Part shown: in pieces, positions 32,582 to 44,239 of the stretch
How positions within the stretch are numbered: the first letter of the stretch is position 1
Layout of the letters: each line of letters opens with the position of its first letter
Origin: Gilliamella sp. Pas-s25
GTDB lineage: Bacteria; Pseudomonadota; Gammaproteobacteria; Enterobacterales; Orbaceae
Assembly (NCBI RefSeq): GCF_009795885.1
Contig: NZ_WTEV01000007.1
Coordinates: forward strand, 66,918-130,917
Reading direction: 5' to 3'
Length of the DNA: 64,000 nt
The notes under the pieces: generated by a model
Database searches by the model: none
What the model was told of the DNA's origin: nothing
The model's input: only the letters and a program-made list of their open reading frames with translations
Translations under genes and position numbers: made by a program

Positions 32582-32988
32582 AAAAAATGACCTCAGTGAA
32601 CTTAATCGTTATCTATTTAAAAATAATAGTTTTTATTCAAACGTGACCAGCGATTTTACAAAAAATATGCATAAATTGTAAGTAACTTTACATGTTAATA
32701 GCACGGAGTTCTAAAAATTAGCTAACTAAATTATGATATTAAAAAAATATATTGATAATTATGCATATTGCCAGAAATCAAGTAATATATATATTAATTA
32801 ATTTTTAGTGCTATAACGTATCTTAAAGAAGATGTTATACTAAAGATCAAAGTGCGGTTGCTTTAATGAAGATTAATCTAAATTTTTAAAGAAGTTAAAA
32901 TTTACATTGCTGTACTCCGTAATCATTTTTTTCAAAATATGATTGAATAATTTAGGTCTATATTTAATTTAATACAGAGATGGTTATT
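32582..32988. other. Divergent promoter region between acrA and zipA
   Basis: About 400 bp of AT-rich DNA separating divergent genes. No operator, repeat or RNA gene could be assigned. A single 9-mer AAGTGCGGT at 32850-32858 equals the Haemophilus uptake-sequence core, but one copy is not meaningful. Confidence 0.5.
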
Positions 32989-33915
32989 ATGGATAATTTA
33001 CGTATTGTTCTAATTGTTGTTGCATCCTTGGTCATTATTGCATTGCTCATCCATGGGTTTTGGATCAATAAAAAAGAACGTTCTTCGCTTTTTAGTTCAA
33101 ATAAAGAAGAAAAATTTGGACAAAACTCTCAACAATCTCAAGACTTCGCTATGAATAATATGGAAGAAGATGATGTAATTTTGATCAAATCCAGCACAAT
33201 AAAAAATAATGAAAGTCTTGAAAAAAATAGAGTAGTTAATGATGATGCCGTAGAAGAACAAGAAAATGCACCTCAACAAGTAGATCTATTTGTTGATAAT
33301 GATAGCCAACAAGAAGTTAATACTGATACGGAAAAAGAACCTGTTATCAACGTTAATCGTGATCTTTTTGAAGATGAAAAATTAGACGAAAAACAACTTG
33401 ATTTAACCCAAACAACAAAAGAAAACCAAGTAAATACTGATAGCGAACCCCAGCCTAATGACAAATCTAAAAAGCCAAATATTGACGACAAGCAATCTAC
33501 AACTGAAATTATCGTGTTAAATGTCACTGGTCTTAACGGAAAGCTCCTTCAAGGAGATGTATTACTTGCTAGTATTATGCAATCAGGTTTTCAGTTTGGT
33601 GACATGCGGATTTTCCACCGTCATGTGGATCCTGCTGGTAATGGTCCAACATTATTTAGTTTAGCCAATATGGTCACACCAGGCTATTTAGATCCAGAAA
33701 CAATGCATGAATTTACTACACCTGGCGTATCTATTTTTATGATTGCACCGACTGAAGGTAACAACCAACAAAATTTCAAATTAATGTTACAAACAGCACA
33801 ACGCATAGCTGATGATGTTGACGGTGTAGTATTAGATGATGAGCATCACATGCTAACACCACAAAAAATCAATAGTTACAAAGATCGCATAAAAAAAGCC
33901 TGTAACGAGATTTAA
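32989..33915 (+). CDS. zipA: Cell division protein ZipA
   Basis: Inner-membrane anchor for the FtsZ ring. N-terminal membrane helix (LRIVLIVVASLVIIALLIHGFW) with the conserved NKKERSSLF just inside, a long flexible linker, and a C-terminal FtsZ-binding domain (VLNVTGLNGKLLQGD, FGDMRIFHRH, LFSLANMVTPG, GVSIFMIAP, DDVDGVVLDDEHHMLTPQKI). The ATG at 32989 is chosen over 32980 because AGAG is then correctly spaced and the start matches E. coli. The linker is rich in Asp, Glu, Asn and Gln rather than Pro/Gln as in E. coli. Followed by ligA, as in enterics. Confidence 0.94.
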   Translation: MDNLRIVLIVVASLVIIALLIHGFWINKKERSSLFSSNKEEKFGQNSQQSQDFAMNNMEEDDVILIKSSTIKNNESLEKNRVVNDDAVEEQENAPQQVDLFVDNDSQQEVNTDTEKEPVINVNRDLFEDEKLDEKQLDLTQTTKENQVNTDSEPQPNDKSKKPNIDDKQSTTEIIVLNVTGLNGKLLQGDVLLASIMQSGFQFGDMRIFHRHVDPAGNGPTLFSLANMVTPGYLDPETMHEFTTPGVSIFMIAPTEGNNQQNFKLMLQTAQRIADDVDGVVLDDEHHMLTPQKINSYKDRIKKACNEI

Positions 33916-33947
33916 CCACAGTATTTTCAATAAAGCTTTAACAAATT

Positions 33948-33967
33948 CCACCAACTTAGGTTGGTGG
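33948..33967 (+). other. Hairpin between zipA and ligA
   Basis: CCACCAAC-TTAG-GTTGGTGG is a perfect 8-bp stem. The following bases are TTATAAATA, not a T-run, so termination would be partial at best. Confidence 0.4.
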
Positions 33968-34083
33968 TTATAAATAGATATTGCTGTAAAACATTTACTT
34001 AAATGATTTAATTTATCTATGCATTATTTACAGTTAGATTAATGCAATTGTAATGATATTCCCAAAACCTACGTTTTAATTAA

Positions 34084-36174
<2,091 letters not shown>

Positions 36175-36241
36175 CTATAAAATCCATTGGTACTTATTAG
36201 CAGATTGATTAAAATAACAAGCAAAAAACAAGGAGGACATT

Positions 36242-36760
36242 ATGCCTTTATTAGATAGTTTTAAAGTCGATCATACCAAAATGAAAGCTCCTTTTGTGCG
36301 AATTGCCAAAACCATGGCAACCCCAAAAGGTGATGATATTACGGTGTTTGATCTACGCTTTACCATTCCAAACAAAGACAATCTGCCAGAAAAAGGGATT
36401 CATACATTAGAGCATTTATTTGCAGGCTTTATGCGCGATCATCTCAATAGTGATAAAGTTGAAATAATCGATATTTCACCAATGGGGTGCCGCACTGGTT
36501 TTTACATGAGCTTAATAGGTAAACCCGACGAAGGATTAGTTGTTGATGCATGGCTCAAATCAATGCATGATGTATTAGGGGTTAAATCGCAAAATCAAAT
36601 TCCAGAATTAAATGAATATCAATGCGGTACTTATAAAATGCACTCACTAGATGAGGCCAAAGCCATCGCTGAACAAATTATAAAATCTGGTATAGGCATA
36701 TGCCATAATAATGAAATCGCGTTGTCTGATGAACAGCTTGCCCAAATTAGTAATCACTAG
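36242..36760 (+). CDS. luxS: S-ribosylhomocysteine lyase LuxS
   Basis: Cleaves S-ribosylhomocysteine to homocysteine and the autoinducer-2 precursor DPD. The metal site is complete: His54 and His58 ([10 protein letters not shown]) and Cys128 ([11 protein letters not shown]); catalytic Cys83 lies in [10 protein letters not shown]. At 172 residues it is the normal length. AAGGAGGA gives a very strong ribosome site. A small tautomerase gene follows 9 bp downstream, suggesting co-transcription, although I know of no biochemical link. Confidence 0.97.
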   Translation: MPLLDSFKVDHTKMKAPFVRIAKTMATPKGDDITVFDLRFTIPNKDNLPEKGIHTLEHLFAGFMRDHLNSDKVEIIDISPMGCRTGFYMSLIGKPDEGLVVDAWLKSMHDVLGVKSQNQIPELNEYQCGTYKMHSLDEAKAIAEQIIKSGIGICHNNEIALSDEQLAQISNH

Positions 36761-36769
36761 GAGATATTT

Positions 36770-36958
36770 ATGCCAAATGTTGTTATCGACTTTTTAGAAG
36801 GTCGTACTATAGAACAAAAAAGGGAAATGGCAAAACGTGTGACAGATGCAATTGTCGAAACCCTTAACTGCAAACCAGAAGCTGTTCAAATCATCATGCA
36901 CGAAATATCTAAAGAGCAGATTGCTAATGGTGGCGTGTTACGCAGTGATAAAGATTAA
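36770..36958 (+). CDS. Small 4-oxalocrotonate-tautomerase family protein
   Basis: 62-residue tautomerase subunit: Met removal leaves the catalytic N-terminal Pro (MPNVVIDFLEGRT), followed by the family helix EQKREMAKRVTDAIVETLNC and the strand VQIIMHEISKE. Such proteins form hexamers. Substrate unknown; symbols such as xylH or pptA are not justified. It sits directly behind luxS with a GGAG site and ahead of a terminator. Confidence 0.88.
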   Translation: MPNVVIDFLEGRTIEQKREMAKRVTDAIVETLNCKPEAVQIIMHEISKEQIANGGVLRSDKD

Positions 36959-37034
36959 TTTTAACGTTGTCTAATAATGGGCAAAATAACGGTATAAATA
37001 AGTTAAAAGCCATTTTTGTCTATCAAGCTCCATA

Positions 37035-37073
37035 AAAAAATCTCAAAATAGAAAATATATTTTGAGATTTTTT
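37035..37073 (+). terminator. Terminator after luxS-tautomerase
   Basis: AAAAAATCTCAAAATA (37035-37050) and TATTTTGAGATTTTTT (37058-37073) form a 16-bp perfect stem with T-runs on both strands. It may also end ribA transcription from the other side. Confidence 0.8.
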
Positions 37074-37141
37074 ATTCCAATATTTTGACTAAATTAACTA
37101 AAATTAATCACAGATAAATTGATTATTATTAAATCAGATAA

Positions 37142-37753
37142 TTAATGTTTACAATTGCCGTGATGCAGATGAAGCAAATGCCCCATTTTGTTCACTTTGG
37201 TTTCTAAATAGTGTTCATTATCCGGATTTTCGCCAACTTCCAACGGCTCTCGTTGCGTAATTTTAATGCCAGACTGCTCAAGCACTCTTATTTTTTCTGG
37301 GTTATTGGTTAACAAACGAATTTGTGATACCCCTAATAAATTCAGTATGTCTGCACATAAAGTAAAATCGCGCTCATCCGCTGCAAAACCCAATTGCTCA
37401 TTAGCTTCAACCGTATCTAAACCTTGATCTTGCAATGCATAAGCTCTAATTTTATTCAATAAACCAATATTACGCCCTTCTTGACGATGATAAATTAAAA
37501 TCCCTTTACCTTCTTTTGCAATTTGTTTTAAGGCAGCTTCTAACTGAAAGCCACAATCACAGCGTAAACTAAAAAGCGCATCACCGGTTAAGCATTCCGA
37601 ATGAATCCTTGTCAGAACTGGTGTATCGCCAGATATATCGCCAAATACCAATGCTACATGATCCTTTTTTGTTGCAATTTCTTCAAATCCAACAATAGTG
37701 AAACATCCCCATGGCGTTGGCAGTTTCGCTTGTGCAACACGTTTTAATTGCAT
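37142..37753 (-). CDS. ribA: GTP cyclohydrolase II
   Basis: Opens GTP to 2,5-diamino-6-ribosylamino-pyrimidinone phosphate, the first committed step of riboflavin synthesis. Zinc ligands Cys54, Cys65 and Cys67 are present ([17 protein letters not shown]), followed by [25 protein letters not shown] and RLLTNNPEK. 203 residues, single-function (no RibB fusion), as in E. coli RibA (196). It is divergent from pgpB, as in E. coli. Confidence 0.97.
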   Translation of the reverse strand: MQLKRVAQAKLPTPWGCFTIVGFEEIATKKDHVALVFGDISGDTPVLTRIHSECLTGDALFSLRCDCGFQLEAALKQIAKEGKGILIYHRQEGRNIGLLNKIRAYALQDQGLDTVEANEQLGFAADERDFTLCADILNLLGVSQIRLLTNNPEKIRVLEQSGIKITQREPLEVGENPDNEHYLETKVNKMGHLLHLHHGNCKH

Positions 37754-37854
37754 TATTGTCTCCGTTTTAAATAAAACATAGCTAAGATTTTATAAAAATA
37801 AATCTATCTTTTATGCTAAAATATTAAGCAATTTGTACTTAATTGAGTTTATAA

Positions 37855-38574
37855 ATGGGGTTAGTAATAAAAAAAACAATAGCCATATTGGCTATTTTCT
37901 TAGTTGTGCCTTTAGTTATTATAGCCATAAATTGGCATTGGCAACCAGCATCATTAAATGATACATCTAAATATTTATTCGTAATAACTGAAACAGCAAG
38001 TTTTCCTTGGGCAATAATTACATCGACAATTTTATTCTTAGTATTTTGTCTATTATCATCCAGTAAAACCCCAAAAAAAATTATATTATTATGGTTGCTT
38101 CTTGTTAGTGCAATATTAAGTGGTCAGACAATAAAAAGTTTTTTAAAATCGCAGACAGCCGAATCAAGACCTTATGTACTTTGGATGGCAAAAGAATTTA
38201 ATATTAGTAACCAACAATTTTATTCGAAATCGGAATCAGAAAGAAAAGAACTTATTGAACAGTTATTTAAAAATTCATCCACAATTCCAAGTTGGTTATC
38301 TAACCACTGGCAAAATGAAACTGGATTTGCTTTTCCTTCTGGACATACTTTATTTGCTGTAACTTGGGCATTTTTAGCTTTAACATTACTTAAATTTAAA
38401 CAACATTATGTGATAGTATCAATTACCATTATTTGGTCGATATTAATTGAAATTAGCCGGCTATTATTAGGTATGCACAGTCCAATTGATCTAATAACAA
38501 GCATATTAATCGCTTGGATAATTTCATTAATCAGCTATTTTTATGCTAGAAAATGGCATATAGTAGACAAATAA
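37855..38574 (+). CDS. pgpB: Phosphatidylglycerophosphatase B (PAP2 family)
   Basis: Membrane lipid phosphatase acting on phosphatidylglycerophosphate and undecaprenyl diphosphate. The three PAP2 motifs are visible: KSQTAESRP (C1), FPSGHT (C2) and SRLLLGMHSPID (C3), with six hydrophobic segments. At 239 residues it is a little shorter than E. coli PgpB (254). Placement next to ribA and upstream of lapAB is the conserved E. coli order, which supports the symbol over a generic PAP2 name. Confidence 0.9.
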   Translation: MGLVIKKTIAILAIFLVVPLVIIAINWHWQPASLNDTSKYLFVITETASFPWAIITSTILFLVFCLLSSSKTPKKIILLWLLLVSAILSGQTIKSFLKSQTAESRPYVLWMAKEFNISNQQFYSKSESERKELIEQLFKNSSTIPSWLSNHWQNETGFAFPSGHTLFAVTWAFLALTLLKFKQHYVIVSITIIWSILIEISRLLLGMHSPIDLITSILIAWIISLISYFYARKWHIVDK

Positions 38575-38730
38575 TTTATAAATACTATTTTTGAAAAACT
38601 GCCATTTACTACAGACGGATTTGTTTTTTGAATATCATTGATAACTGTTTAACTAATCAAAACAATTTGTATAAACAGTCTAGTATAATAACCAAAACGT
38701 TAATTAAAAATAAAAAGAAAGGTCAACATT

Positions 38731-39036
38731 ATGAAATTTGTTATATCAATTTTATTGATAATTATCATCTTTGCTATCTCGATAGCAATAGGTTCAGCTA
38801 ATGATCAAATAGTAACTTTTAATTATTTGGTGGCTAAAACTGACCTCCGCTTATCAGTGTTATTAGCTATTTTATTTGGATCTGGTTTTATTGTCGGTTG
38901 GATATTAACTGGCATCTTCTTTTTAAAAGCTAAATTCCAACACTCATCAACAAAACGTAAACTGAGCAAATTACAGAAAAAATATGATGAAGATATGGCT
39001 AATCATCAACAAATACACTTAACTAAAAGCAATTAA
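38731..39036 (+). CDS. lapA: Lipopolysaccharide assembly protein A
   Basis: Small inner-membrane protein (DUF1049, formerly YciS) working with LapB in control of LPS synthesis through LpxC turnover. Two membrane helices (FVISILLIIIIFAISIAIGSAND, then LSVLLAILFGSGFIVGWILTGIFF) and a charged cytoplasmic tail of about 30 residues. AAAGAAAGG precedes the ATG. 12 bp upstream of lapB. Confidence 0.93.
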   Translation: MKFVISILLIIIIFAISIAIGSANDQIVTFNYLVAKTDLRLSVLLAILFGSGFIVGWILTGIFFLKAKFQHSSTKRKLSKLQKKYDEDMANHQQIHLTKSN

Positions 39037-39048
39037 GAATAGGTTACT

Positions 39049-40227
39049 ATGTTTGAACTGTTATTTCTGTTACTTCCTATCGCCGCCGGATACGGTTGGT
39101 ATATGGGAGACAGAAATGCAAAACAAAAAAATCTAAATCAATCTAATCGGCTATCGCGTGAATATGTAGATGGTTTAAATTTTCTATTGTCTAACCAAAA
39201 AGACAAAGCTGTCGATCTTTTCTTAGACATGCTAAAAGAGGACGATGGCACACTTGAGGCACATTTAACATTAGGTAACCTATTTCGCTCTCGGGGTGAA
39301 CTTGACAGAGCGATACACATCCACCAAGCATTGTTAGAAAGCTCATCTTTAACATTTGAACAACGATTATTAGCTATTCAACAACTAGGGCGGGATTATA
39401 TGGTTGCCGGCCTTTACGATCGTGCCGAAGAGATGTTTTTGCAACTCATTGATGAAGAAGACTTTCAACAATACGCACTACAGCAACTTATCATCATATA
39501 CCAATCAACCAGTGAATGGATAAATGCCATTAATATGGCAACTAAATTGGTCAAACTTGGCAATGAAAAATACAAAACCGATATCGCACAATTTTATTGT
39601 GAATTAGCGTCACAGGCTATTGCTAATGATGATCTTGATAAGGCAAATAGCCTATTACACAAATCAGCAATGGCAGATGCTAAATGTGCTCGCACTTCGC
39701 TCATGTTGGGTCGAGTTCTTATGATACAAGATAAAACAGAACAAGCCATCCAATCTTTTCAACAAATATTACAACAAGACAAAGCCTTTATTGGTGAAGC
39801 ACTACCTTTATTAAAAGAGTGCTATTTAACACTAAATAACCAACATGAATTTCAGCAATTTTTACAATTATGCGTCGATCAAGATACCGGTAATGTGGCC
39901 GAATTGATGCTTGCTGATCTTATTGAAAAACAAAAAGGTTTAGACGCTGCACAATACTTTATGTATCGTGAATTACTTAAACATCCTAACTTAAAGGGAT
40001 TTTATCGATTAATGAACTATCATGTTGCTGATGCAGAACAAGGTAAAGCCAAAGAAAGCCTGTTACTTTTAAGAAATATGGTTGGCGAACAGATAAAAAC
40101 TGTGCCCAATTATCGATGCCAAAAATGTGGATTCACGGTTAACTCAATCTACTGGTTATGCCCTGCTTGCCGTTCGTGGTCGACAATAAAACCTGTTCGT
40201 GATTTTGAACAACATTCAGATAAATAA
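39049..40227 (+). CDS. lapB: Lipopolysaccharide assembly protein B
   Basis: Inner-membrane TPR protein (formerly YciM) that regulates LpxC degradation by FtsH. N-terminal membrane segment (LFLLLPIAAGYGWYMGDRNA), TPR repeats through the middle (LEAHLTLGNLFRSRGELDRAI and others), and a C-terminal rubredoxin-like metal site CQKCG ... CPAC. 392 residues (E. coli 389). Directly after lapA. Confidence 0.96.
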   Translation: MFELLFLLLPIAAGYGWYMGDRNAKQKNLNQSNRLSREYVDGLNFLLSNQKDKAVDLFLDMLKEDDGTLEAHLTLGNLFRSRGELDRAIHIHQALLESSSLTFEQRLLAIQQLGRDYMVAGLYDRAEEMFLQLIDEEDFQQYALQQLIIIYQSTSEWINAINMATKLVKLGNEKYKTDIAQFYCELASQAIANDDLDKANSLLHKSAMADAKCARTSLMLGRVLMIQDKTEQAIQSFQQILQQDKAFIGEALPLLKECYLTLNNQHEFQQFLQLCVDQDTGNVAELMLADLIEKQKGLDAAQYFMYRELLKHPNLKGFYRLMNYHVADAEQGKAKESLLLLRNMVGEQIKTVPNYRCQKCGFTVNSIYWLCPACRSWSTIKPVRDFEQHSDK

Positions 40228-40240
40228 AAAAGAGATTTTT

Positions 40241-41026
40241 ATGTTTTTAATTGACTCTCACTGCCATTTAGATAGTTTAGACTTTAGTACTAAATCTATC
40301 AAAGATGTGTTACAAGAAGCTTCCAACAACGAGGTTAAACATTGCCTAAGCGTGGCAACAACACTGTCGGGCTATCAATCCATGAAACATAAGCTTACAG
40401 CTTATCAAAATCAATGCTCTTTTTCGTGTGGAATTCACCCACTTAACCTTGATGACGAAATATACGATGCCGAGCGATTTCAAAGATTAGCGCAAGAAGA
40501 TAACGTTGTAGCACTAGGCGAAACAGGTCTTGATTATTACTACCAAAAAGACAACCTAGAATTACAACAAACTATATTTAAAGAACATATTCGATTAGGT
40601 CGAAAACTAAGTAAACCCGTGATTGTCCATACACGTAATGCCAAAGAAGATACCTTAACAATCTTAAAAGATGAGCATGTTCATTCTGGCGTTTTACACT
40701 GTTTTACAGAAGATATTGAAACAGCAAAACAACTATTAGATATCGGTTTTTATATCTCATTTTCAGGAATTATCACCTTTAAAAATGCCGAAGCTCTACG
40801 AGAAGTTGCCAAATATGTACCGCTTGATCGTATCTTGATCGAAACCGACTCACCTTATCTTGCCCCCGTTCCATACCGAGGCAAAGAAAACCAACCCGCT
40901 TATGTTCGTGAAGTTGCGCAATATTTATCTGCTTTAAAAGGTGTCTGTTTAGAAGAGATAGCACACAAAACCACATCTAACTTTTGTCAATTATTCAATC
41001 TTCAAGGAAAATTAAATGAATTATAA
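40241..41026 (+). CDS. ycfH: TatD-family metal-dependent hydrolase YcfH
   Basis: TatD-type metal-dependent hydrolase/DNase. Start chosen at 40241 (MFLIDSHCHLDSLDF) because the metal motif HCHLD normally lies at the extreme N-terminus and AAGAGA precedes it; the frame extends 14 codons upstream into lapB. Further motifs: GIHPL, GETGLDYYY, HTRNAKEDT, LHCFTEDIETA and ETDSPYLAPVPYRGKENQP. At 261 residues it is close to E. coli YcfH (265). It overlaps the roxA start by 11 bp. Confidence 0.93.
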   Translation: MFLIDSHCHLDSLDFSTKSIKDVLQEASNNEVKHCLSVATTLSGYQSMKHKLTAYQNQCSFSCGIHPLNLDDEIYDAERFQRLAQEDNVVALGETGLDYYYQKDNLELQQTIFKEHIRLGRKLSKPVIVHTRNAKEDTLTILKDEHVHSGVLHCFTEDIETAKQLLDIGFYISFSGIITFKNAEALREVAKYVPLDRILIETDSPYLAPVPYRGKENQPAYVREVAQYLSALKGVCLEEIAHKTTSNFCQLFNLQGKLNEL

Positions 41027-42128
41027 ATTAGCCATTGATTGGGATGATTTTTTAACAAACTATTGGCAAAAAAAACCGGTAATCCTACGCAAAGCATTTG
41101 CGCATTTTATTGATCCCATTACACCAGACGAACTAGCGGGTTTAGCAATGGAAGAAGAAATCGATAGCCGTATTGTCTCGAATAAAAATGGTGTTTGGGA
41201 TGCTAGATTTGGACCATTTACTCAATATGATAACTTAGGTGAAGAGCATTGGAGTTTGCTAGTACAAGCTGTTGATCACTGGCACGAGCAAGCTGCCAGC
41301 CTACTTGAGCCTTTTAAATGCATGCCACAATGGCAATTTGATGATCTAATGATTTCTTACGCAACACAAGGTGCTGGCGTTGGTCCCCATATCGATAATT
41401 ATGATGTATTTATTATTCAAGGCATGGGTAGCAGGCGTTGGCAAGTTGGCGATCGCAACCAAAATTATAAACAATTTAATGCACATAAAGCATTATTACA
41501 TGTTGAACAATATCAACCGATCATTGACGAAGAAATCACCGCTGGCGACATCTTATACATTCCACTAGGTTGCCCGCATAATGGCACATCCATTGGTGAA
41601 TCACTCAGTTATTCTGTTGGTTTTATGACACGAACCTCACAAGAGCTATTAAGTAGCTTTGCAGATTATGTCATTGATAATCTGCCAAATGGTATTTATT
41701 ATCAAGATCCAAATTTAAAACGACCTAAAGATCCATACCAAGTTCAACCTTATGAACTAGCAAAACTGCAAGATCAAATCATCGATTTAATCAAAACACC
41801 TGAGTTATTTAACGATTGGTTCGGTAAACACATTACACTACCAATGCACGATTTAAATATTGTGCCAGTTGAACCACCATACGATTATAACGAATTTGAA
41901 TCACTGCTAAAAAATGGAGCAGAACTAAACCGAGTACCAAGTATTCGAATCCTTAAGGTGGGCGATTGTGGCTACATCCATGGCGAACAAATTAATCTAC
42001 CAATGCCCGTCATTGATCTTCTTTGTAAAACTGAAACACTCTATTACGAGCAGTTACAAGATAAAAACACACTGCAAGTCATGCACGATTTTGTAAACAA
42101 AGGCTATTGGTACTTTACCGAAGAGTAA
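41016..42128 (+). CDS. roxA: Ribosomal protein uL16 arginine hydroxylase RoxA (YcfD)
   Basis: 2-oxoglutarate/Fe(II) JmjC-type oxygenase that hydroxylates an arginine of ribosomal protein L16. Iron ligands His125, Asp127 (GVGPHIDNYDVFIIQG) and His188 (GCPHNG) fall at the expected positions. The N-terminal DFLTNYWQKKPVILRKAF and C-terminal winged-helix region match E. coli YcfD (373 aa; here 370). It is probably translated with ycfH, whose end it overlaps. Confidence 0.94.
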   Translation: MNYKLAIDWDDFLTNYWQKKPVILRKAFAHFIDPITPDELAGLAMEEEIDSRIVSNKNGVWDARFGPFTQYDNLGEEHWSLLVQAVDHWHEQAASLLEPFKCMPQWQFDDLMISYATQGAGVGPHIDNYDVFIIQGMGSRRWQVGDRNQNYKQFNAHKALLHVEQYQPIIDEEITAGDILYIPLGCPHNGTSIGESLSYSVGFMTRTSQELLSSFADYVIDNLPNGIYYQDPNLKRPKDPYQVQPYELAKLQDQIIDLIKTPELFNDWFGKHITLPMHDLNIVPVEPPYDYNEFESLLKNGAELNRVPSIRILKVGDCGYIHGEQINLPMPVIDLLCKTETLYYEQLQDKNTLQVMHDFVNKGYWYFTEE

Positions 42129-42314
42129 CATACCGTCTCTGCCGATAATAAAATCGGCAGATAAAACGACTATTTAGTGCTTTAAGCTTGGCTTTTTTTA
42201 ACTTTTAAGGATATACTTGCCCCCGCTTTAATTTACCCGCCGTTTAATCATAAATTAAACATCATAAAATGGAAATTTTAAGTAACTATCTAATTTTAAA
42301 AACTAGAGGTATAC

Positions 42315-43556
42315 ATGAAAACCGAAGCAAACGCAGCCCTGCAAGCAGAAAGTGAAAGCAAATGCACAACCCCATATCAAAAAAGAACTCTATTTGCATC
42401 CACCGTTGGTTACGCACTCGATGGTATGGATATGATGATTTTAGGTGTTTGTTTTAGTCTAATTTCAGTCAGCTTCAACTTAACAAAAACAGATTTAGGT
42501 ACTTTAACATCAGTAACCTTACTTGGAGCCGTATTAGGTGGCATTTTATTTGGTGTACTTGCAGATAAATATGGTCGAGTAAGAGTCTTTTCATGGACTA
42601 TTTTGATATTCTCTCTTTTTACTGGATTATGTGCAATTTCACCTAATTACGAGTGCTTTTTAATATTTCGCTTTTTAAGTGGACTGGGCCTGGGTGGTGA
42701 ATTTGGGATTGGAATGACTTTAGTTTCTGAAAGCTGGCCTAAAAATAAACGCTCAAGAGCAACATCTATTGTTGCATTAGGCTTTCAAGTCGGTATCATT
42801 TTAGCCGCACTAACCGTCAATTTTATTGGTGAAATTCATGGTTGGCGCTGGGCTTTTGCCATGGGCGTGCTACCTGCGCTATTTGTCGCTTGGACACGTA
42901 AAGGTCTAAAAGAACCAGAAATATGGCAAAATCTAAAAGACCAAAACAAAAACAAAATAGCCGTTGGCAAATTATTTAAAAACCCAAGAACCATAGCAAC
43001 CACAATAGGATTAACCATCGCTTGTGCAGTACAAAACTTCGGTTTTTATGGACTCATGGTTTGGATGCCAAATATGATTGCAACTGAGCTCAAATTGCCA
43101 TTTAAAAATACTATGTTTTGGACTATTTCAACCACTATAGGTATGTCATTAGGAATTCTAATTTTTGGTTGGTTATGTGATAAGTTTGGTCGTCGCCCTT
43201 CTTATATCTTCTTTTTATTCATCTCGGCCGTTTCAATTTGGTTCTATTTTCATCAAACCGATATGTTTATATTAATTATCTTTGGCTCAGTAATTGGCTT
43301 CTTTGTCAATGGCATGATGGGTGGATATGGCGCACTACTTGCTGAACATTACCCAACAGATGCCCGTTCAAGTGCTGAAAATATTATTTTCAATGTCGGT
43401 CGAGGCATTGCCGGTGTATCGCAAGTACTAATTGCTTATTTAGCCACCGTTTACTCAATTAGCTACGCATTAGCTTTACTGTCTGCCGCTTATTTATTAT
43501 CGGCTGCTGCATTTGTCTTTTTAATACCAGAAACAAAAGGCAAAGAACTCGAATAA
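42315..43556 (+). CDS. MFS transporter, 12 membrane helices
   Basis: Major facilitator protein with the loop 2-3 motif GVLADKYGRVRV and its repeat in the second half, GWLCDKFGRRPS. Twelve hydrophobic segments are visible. GGEFGIGMTLVSESWPKNKRSR and ALLAEHYPTDARSSAENIIFNVGR are typical of the metabolite:H+/aromatic-acid branch of transporters. Substrate cannot be read from sequence. It is a single-gene unit with its own strong terminator. Confidence 0.85.
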   Translation: MKTEANAALQAESESKCTTPYQKRTLFASTVGYALDGMDMMILGVCFSLISVSFNLTKTDLGTLTSVTLLGAVLGGILFGVLADKYGRVRVFSWTILIFSLFTGLCAISPNYECFLIFRFLSGLGLGGEFGIGMTLVSESWPKNKRSRATSIVALGFQVGIILAALTVNFIGEIHGWRWAFAMGVLPALFVAWTRKGLKEPEIWQNLKDQNKNKIAVGKLFKNPRTIATTIGLTIACAVQNFGFYGLMVWMPNMIATELKLPFKNTMFWTISTTIGMSLGILIFGWLCDKFGRRPSYIFFLFISAVSIWFYFHQTDMFILIIFGSVIGFFVNGMMGGYGALLAEHYPTDARSSAENIIFNVGRGIAGVSQVLIAYLATVYSISYALALLSAAYLLSAAAFVFLIPETKGKELE

Positions 43557-43564
43557 AGTTATAC

Positions 43565-43588
43565 ACAGGGCAATTGCCCTGTTTTTTT
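43565..43588 (+). terminator. Terminator of the MFS gene
   Basis: Perfect palindrome ACAGGGCAATTGCCCTGT (43565-43582) followed by T7, 9 bp past the stop. Confidence 0.92.
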
Positions 43589-43633
43589 ATGTGCTATTGA
43601 TTAATTTCATCAAAAAATTAAATCAAACTATCT

Positions 43634-44041
43634 TTAGTGAGTAGTACAAGAAGCTGGCGTCAATAGAACACTAAACAATTTTTCATCATGAATATAATAA
43701 TTATGACTAACGCCATTTGGGAATGCATCCCTAAGTTGTTTAACTTCTGGGCTATTACTACAATAAAGTGTTTTTAGACTTTCTGTCGTCATTTTTTGAG
43801 TATCAGGAATTGATACCTCATCTTTTGAACTATCAATCACATATTTATAATTAATTAAATCATTATCTTTAGTGATATCAATCAAATTAGTTTTTGCATC
43901 AATTTTTACTGGAAGCATTTTTTTTGCTTCGTTAATAATAGTTTCTTGCAAACGACTAAGTTCGGTGTTTTTTGACGAATCACAACTACAAAGAACCAAG
44001 CTTATCAAAATTGCTGACACTGTTTTTAAACTTTTCATCAT
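43634..44041 (-). CDS. Small lipoprotein, paralogue 1 of 3
   Basis: Unrecognised family. The lipobox is clear: MMKSLKTVSAILISLVLCSC with the lipid Cys followed by DSSKN. The mature part (about 115 residues) holds the domain shared with the next two genes: LPVKIDAKTNLIDITKDNDLINYKYV, then YCSNSPEVKQLRDAFPNGVSHNYYI, a late FSVLL and a final Cys. The two shared cysteines could form a disulfide. It is the shortest of the three, with no insert between lipobox and domain. Confidence 0.75.
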   Translation of the reverse strand: MMKSLKTVSAILISLVLCSCDSSKNTELSRLQETIINEAKKMLPVKIDAKTNLIDITKDNDLINYKYVIDSSKDEVSIPDTQKMTTESLKTLYCSNSPEVKQLRDAFPNGVSHNYYIHDEKLFSVLLTPASCTTH

Positions 44042-44172
44042 TATTCCTTTAAGTGCATTTTATAAATTACATGTTTACCACTTATTTAAAAGGCGTGCGA
44101 TAAAATTGTAAAATATCAGCGAGAAAAGTACATAAAGAAATTACAATCTAACACAAAAAATAAATAATAAAT

Positions 44173-44195
44173 AAAAAGAAGCTTTAATAAGCTTC
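44173..44195 (-). terminator. Terminator of paralogue 2
   Basis: GAAGCTT and AAGCTTC form a 7-bp stem; on the minus strand it is followed by TTTTT. 45 bp past the stop at 44240. Confidence 0.65.
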
Positions 44196-44239
44196 ATGTA
44201 GTACCGATGATTTCTACTATTTTTTAAATTGAGTAATAG

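Noticed and set aside
32850..32858. AAGTGCGGT, the core of the Haemophilus DNA uptake sequence
   Set aside because: I noticed only one copy in 64 kb; uptake-sequence genomes carry roughly one per one to two kilobases. Chance occurrence is the simpler view.
33948..33967. Terminator between zipA and ligA
   Set aside because: The stem is perfect but no T-run follows, so it is listed as a hairpin only.
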